Source: Streptomyces sp. NBC_00557 (GTDB lineage Bacteria > Actinomycetota > Actinomycetes > Streptomycetales > Streptomycetaceae). From it: 64,000 bases of DNA. The notes under the pieces are model-generated. The model saw only the letters and a program-made list of their open reading frames with translations, did no database searches and was not told where the DNA came from. Position 1 is the first letter of the stretch. The number at the start of each line of letters is the position of its first letter. The stretch covers positions 3,472,001-3,536,000 of the forward strand of contig NZ_CP107796.1 of NCBI RefSeq assembly GCF_036345995.1. The letters run 5' to 3'. Shown piece by piece: positions 61,459 to 64,000 of this stretch. A program made the translations under genes and the position numbers.

Positions 61459-62901
61459 GCCCCGCTGCAGGCTCTGGGCCAGCGCGTGTTCCGCGTCGTA
61501 CACGCGGCTTCGGTCGAGTGCCTGGGCGATGAGGCCGCTGAGCGAGGTGAGGCTGGCGCGTTCCTCGGCGGTGAAGGGGTGGGGGCGGTCGTAGGCCAGG
61601 ACGCAAGTGCCCACGGGCCGGCCGGAGGCGATCAGCGGGAGGAAGGCCCAGGCGGCCATGCCGTCGGCTCTGCCCACACGCGCGGGGTAGGCCGCTTCGA
61701 GTTCCTCGCGGCTTTCGAAGAAGCCTGTCTCCCCCTTGGTGAGTGCCCTCACACCCGGAGTCGGCGAGGTGAGGGGGGTGCCGTCGAAATACTCCATCGT
61801 CGCGACCGGGTAGCCGCGGTGGCCCACGACGCGCAGCCGGCCGCCGTCGGCGACGAGCATGACCATGCCCTGGGCCTCGAAAGCGGGCAGGACGGTGTCC
61901 GCGACGAGCCGGACCACGTCCTGCACGCTGATGGCCTCGGTCAGCGCGCCGGCCAGGTGCATCAGGTGGTACAGGAAGCCGACCCTGGTGGATGCGGCAG
62001 CACCGGGCACGGTGACCCGTCGCGAACGCGTCCCGGGTGGCTCCCTGGGGACCACGCGGACCGTGATGCCGGTGTCGTCGGGATACAGGTGGAAGCCGAA
62101 CCACCGGCCGTCGGGACGGCGTGCCGTGAACTCGGTGGCCTGCCGGCTGATCACCGCGGTGCGGTAGCGGTCCTCGTACACGGGGTCGTCGAGCCAGCGC
62201 ACCGACTCCCACGGCAGGCTTCCCGTCAGTTCGGAGGGAGCGCACCCGAGCAACTCGGCCGCGGTGGCGGTGACGAAGGCGATGTGGCCGTGCAGGTCCA
62301 ACGCGAGATATCCCTCGGGGAGACGCCGCACCACCGCAGCGGCGGTCCCGTCCTCGTCGGCTGCGGCGGCCGGGGTCAGGGAGTGCAGGGCGCGCGGCTC
62401 GGCCGAGAGTGTGAAGCCGTTTGCCCTGTGGGCACAGTGCAGGGTGGAGGCCAGGAGCACGCACGCCTCGCGCAGGCGGTCCCGCACGGGCGGGCTGAGA
62501 GGTCTCTGCCGAGACCCCGGCCACACCAACAGCAGCGCGCCCAGCACCTCACCGTCGTCGATCAGCGGGGCCGCGGCCAGGGCGAAGCTGTACGGCAGGA
62601 CCAGAGCCGCCCGCGGGTAGCGGCGGCACAACTCCTGCTGTGTGTTCACCTCCACCAGCGCGCGTGCGGCGACCGCGTCGGTGACGGGGAGCGAGTAGGT
62701 GAGGCGCACTCGGTGCCAGGGCCTGGAGAACTCCGGTGGCATACCGACGACGCTCTCCAGGACCAGCACGTCCTCACCGGGCGGAAGCACCCACAGCCCC
62801 GCGGCATGGGCGCCTGTCTGCTGTACGGCGTCGACCACGATGTGGTCCAGGAGGCGCCGCGCCGCCTGCCCCGGCTGTGCTCCCGTGTCCGTGGCTGACA
62901 T
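61303..62901 (-). CDS. GAF-PAS-GAF sensor protein, truncated
   Basis: A 532-residue protein. GAF1 at about 10-150, a PAS domain near 190-290 (YLALDLHGHIAFVTATAAELLG) and GAF2 near 315-470 (VLPAFEAQGMVMLVADGGRLRV). The helix DAEHALAQSLQRG normally leads into a SpoIIE-type PP2C phosphatase. Here the match stops at QRG and the last 51 residues are an out-of-frame reading of SRPBCC sequence. The phosphatase was lost in a deletion at about 61459. ATG 62901 with a GGGGG site. Confidence 0.8.
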   Translation of the reverse strand: MSATDTGAQPGQAARRLLDHIVVDAVQQTGAHAAGLWVLPPGEDVLVLESVVGMPPEFSRPWHRVRLTYSLPVTDAVAARALVEVNTQQELCRRYPRAALVLPYSFALAAAPLIDDGEVLGALLLVWPGSRQRPLSPPVRDRLREACVLLASTLHCAHRANGFTLSAEPRALHSLTPAAAADEDGTAAAVVRRLPEGYLALDLHGHIAFVTATAAELLGCAPSELTGSLPWESVRWLDDPVYEDRYRTAVISRQATEFTARRPDGRWFGFHLYPDDTGITVRVVPREPPGTRSRRVTVPGAAASTRVGFLYHLMHLAGALTEAISVQDVVRLVADTVLPAFEAQGMVMLVADGGRLRVVGHRGYPVATMEYFDGTPLTSPTPGVRALTKGETGFFESREELEAAYPARVGRADGMAAWAFLPLIASGRPVGTCVLAYDRPHPFTAEERASLTSLSGLIAQALDRSRVYDAEHALAQSLQRGLVRCLHRSPALRRPGQGDAQYPSWSVKAIPPPTGWEPSGGCVCRAPPSGSR

Positions 62902-63173
62902 GAACGCCCCCAGGCGTGCACCACAGTACGTTCCGTGGCCAGTAGTGCCAGGGCGGTCACTGGCCGACCGGTAGTCCCGATCCAACCGACGATAGCGCCC
63001 ATCACCACGCAAAGCACGTGAACCGCCTCAGCTGGAACCCCGCAGGCGTGACCGCATGGCCGGCGACCATCACCGCCCTCCGAGCCGGGGACTAGCGAGC
63101 ACGTCACCGGCGGCGTGGCACCCCGTGGGTGTGAGAGCCTGGTGAGAGGGGCCCGTCTGTGGATGGGGCTGAC

Positions 63174-64000
63174 ATGGCTGTTCTGGGTGTGCCTGACATC
63201 GACCGGGCAACGGATCCGTTCGACCTCATGACCACCGCGCTGATTCTCGTCGACACGAATGGCCTGATCGAGTACTGGAGCCCGGAAGCACAGGATCTTC
63301 TGGGCTACGCGCCGACCGATGTACTCGGGCATGCCGCGGCATCCCTGCTGGACAGCGAGTCCGTGGCCGACGCCCTGACGCGAGTGCGCCCTGTGGGCGG
63401 CCGCTGGCAGGGGCGCGTCTGTGTGCGTCACCACTCCGGTCACCGTGTGGAGCTCGTGTTGGGGATCCGTACGCTTGCGGCGTCGGGCGATGGAGGCGGT
63501 TACCTGGCCGGTCTGTGCGACGTCGCCGGACTTGGCAGGTGGGAATTGAGCCAGGCAGTACTTCGGGGCCTGCTCACCCGGTCACCGATAGGCATCGCCG
63601 TGCTCGACGCCAACCTGCGCCGTCTGTGGGTCAATGACGTGCTCGCGGGAATGGAGGGGCTGCCGGCCGAGGGCAACGGCGACCCGCCCGCGCCCCTCGG
63701 TGCCGGCGAAGTGCTCCAGGCCATGGAGGGGCAGAGCAGGCAGGCACTGACAACGGGGGTGACCAAGCTCTGCGTCGATCGAGCGGCCGTCCCATCCGGT
63801 ACGTCCCATCACTCGGGTCGGGAACGCCTCAGGCTCCGCTCGTCCTTCCCGCTGCGCAGCGGGACCGGTGCCGTGCTGGGGGTGTGCCAGACCGCCGTCG
63901 ACTTTCCCGAAAAGGATCGGGGGCGTGAGCGGCTGCTCCTGGTGAACGAGGCGAGCGAGCACATCGGCACCACCCTGGACCTCGGGCGTACCGTCGCCGA
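63174..64000 (+). CDS. PAS-domain sensor protein, probably SpoIIE phosphatase type (right end off window)
   Basis: A reading frame open to the window end (275 codons). Two PAS-like domains are visible: LILVDTNGLIEYWSPEAQDL with LLGYAPTDVLGH, and GIAVLDANLRRLWVNDVLAG. Then LLLVNEASEHIGTTLDLGRT, the linker that in Streptomyces sensor phosphatases leads into GAF and SpoIIE domains. ATG 63174 has GGGGCTGAC before it. The C-terminal domains lie outside, so the phosphatase is inferred. Confidence 0.85.
   Translation, partial: MAVLGVPDIDRATDPFDLMTTALILVDTNGLIEYWSPEAQDLLGYAPTDVLGHAAASLLDSESVADALTRVRPVGGRWQGRVCVRHHSGHRVELVLGIRTLAASGDGGGYLAGLCDVAGLGRWELSQAVLRGLLTRSPIGIAVLDANLRRLWVNDVLAGMEGLPAEGNGDPPAPLGAGEVLQAMEGQSRQALTTGVTKLCVDRAAVPSGTSHHSGRERLRLRSSFPLRSGTGAVLGVCQTAVDFPEKDRGRERLLLVNEASEHIGTTLDLGRTVA

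Noticed and set aside
1..64000. CRISPR arrays, rRNA and tRNA genes
   Set aside because: No regularly spaced direct repeats and no conserved RNA sequences were seen.

Overview
The window looks like a Streptomyces chromosome: very high G+C, strong third-position G/C in the reading frames, many GTG starts, GTGA/ATGA stop-start overlaps, and actinomycete families (SARP regulators, DUF397/DUF5753 pairs, the futalosine menaquinone route, DUF4229, DUF6232). It falls into two parts.

1-35.4 kb reads as conserved core. From the left: a large AfsR/SARP-NB-ARC-TPR regulator cut by the window edge, a small SARP regulator with an ATP-grasp-like gene, an ATPase/XRE/DUF397 trio, a LysR regulator, a long-chain acyl-CoA ligase, and a MaoC hydratase facing a TetR gene. 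Next come DUF4229, GNAT and UdgX genes, then the menaquinone block (mqnE, an Lrp/AsnC gene, a UbiX flavin prenyltransferase, a UbiA prenyltransferase, a UbiD decarboxylase). A three-gene operon follows (membrane-anchored binding-like protein, VWA lipoprotein, membrane protein), divergent from a DUF6232 pair that shares a GDNVNMYGG motif. After that are a 2OG-Fe dioxygenase, an SRPBCC protein, the cytochrome c maturation operon (resA-ccdA-resB-ccsB), a deacetylase-like lipoprotein, a histidine phosphatase and hemL.

35.4-64 kb is accessory. It opens with an integrative mobilizable element: tyrosine integrase, XRE repressor-like gene, AlpA/Xis-like gene, DUF3631 ATPase, an iteron-like repeat cluster, DUF2637 membrane protein, MobC and a relaxase. 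Transposase remnants follow.

The most interesting locus is 45.1-53.4 kb. A flavoprotein gene and an XRE-TPR regulator are divergent from an anti-sigma-type ATPase. The ATPase heads an overlapping run of a MurA-like enolpyruvyl transferase, a 5'-nucleotidase, two dCTP-deaminase-like proteins and a GT4 glycosyltransferase, followed by a serine hydrolase. The two deaminase-like proteins appear to have lost complementary active-site residues, so they may work as a pair. I do not recognise this combination; it could be an undescribed nucleotide-based pathway.

The right end holds a P-type ATPase fragment, a secreted CDP-diacylglycerol diphosphatase-like protein, an unknown secreted protein, an IS5-like remnant, a large sulfatase, a DUF202 protein, a frameshifted membrane gene, DUF1330, an SRPBCC remnant fused out of frame onto a PAS/GAF gene that lost its C-terminus, and a PAS-type sensor gene running off the edge. 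No tRNA, rRNA or CRISPR array was seen.
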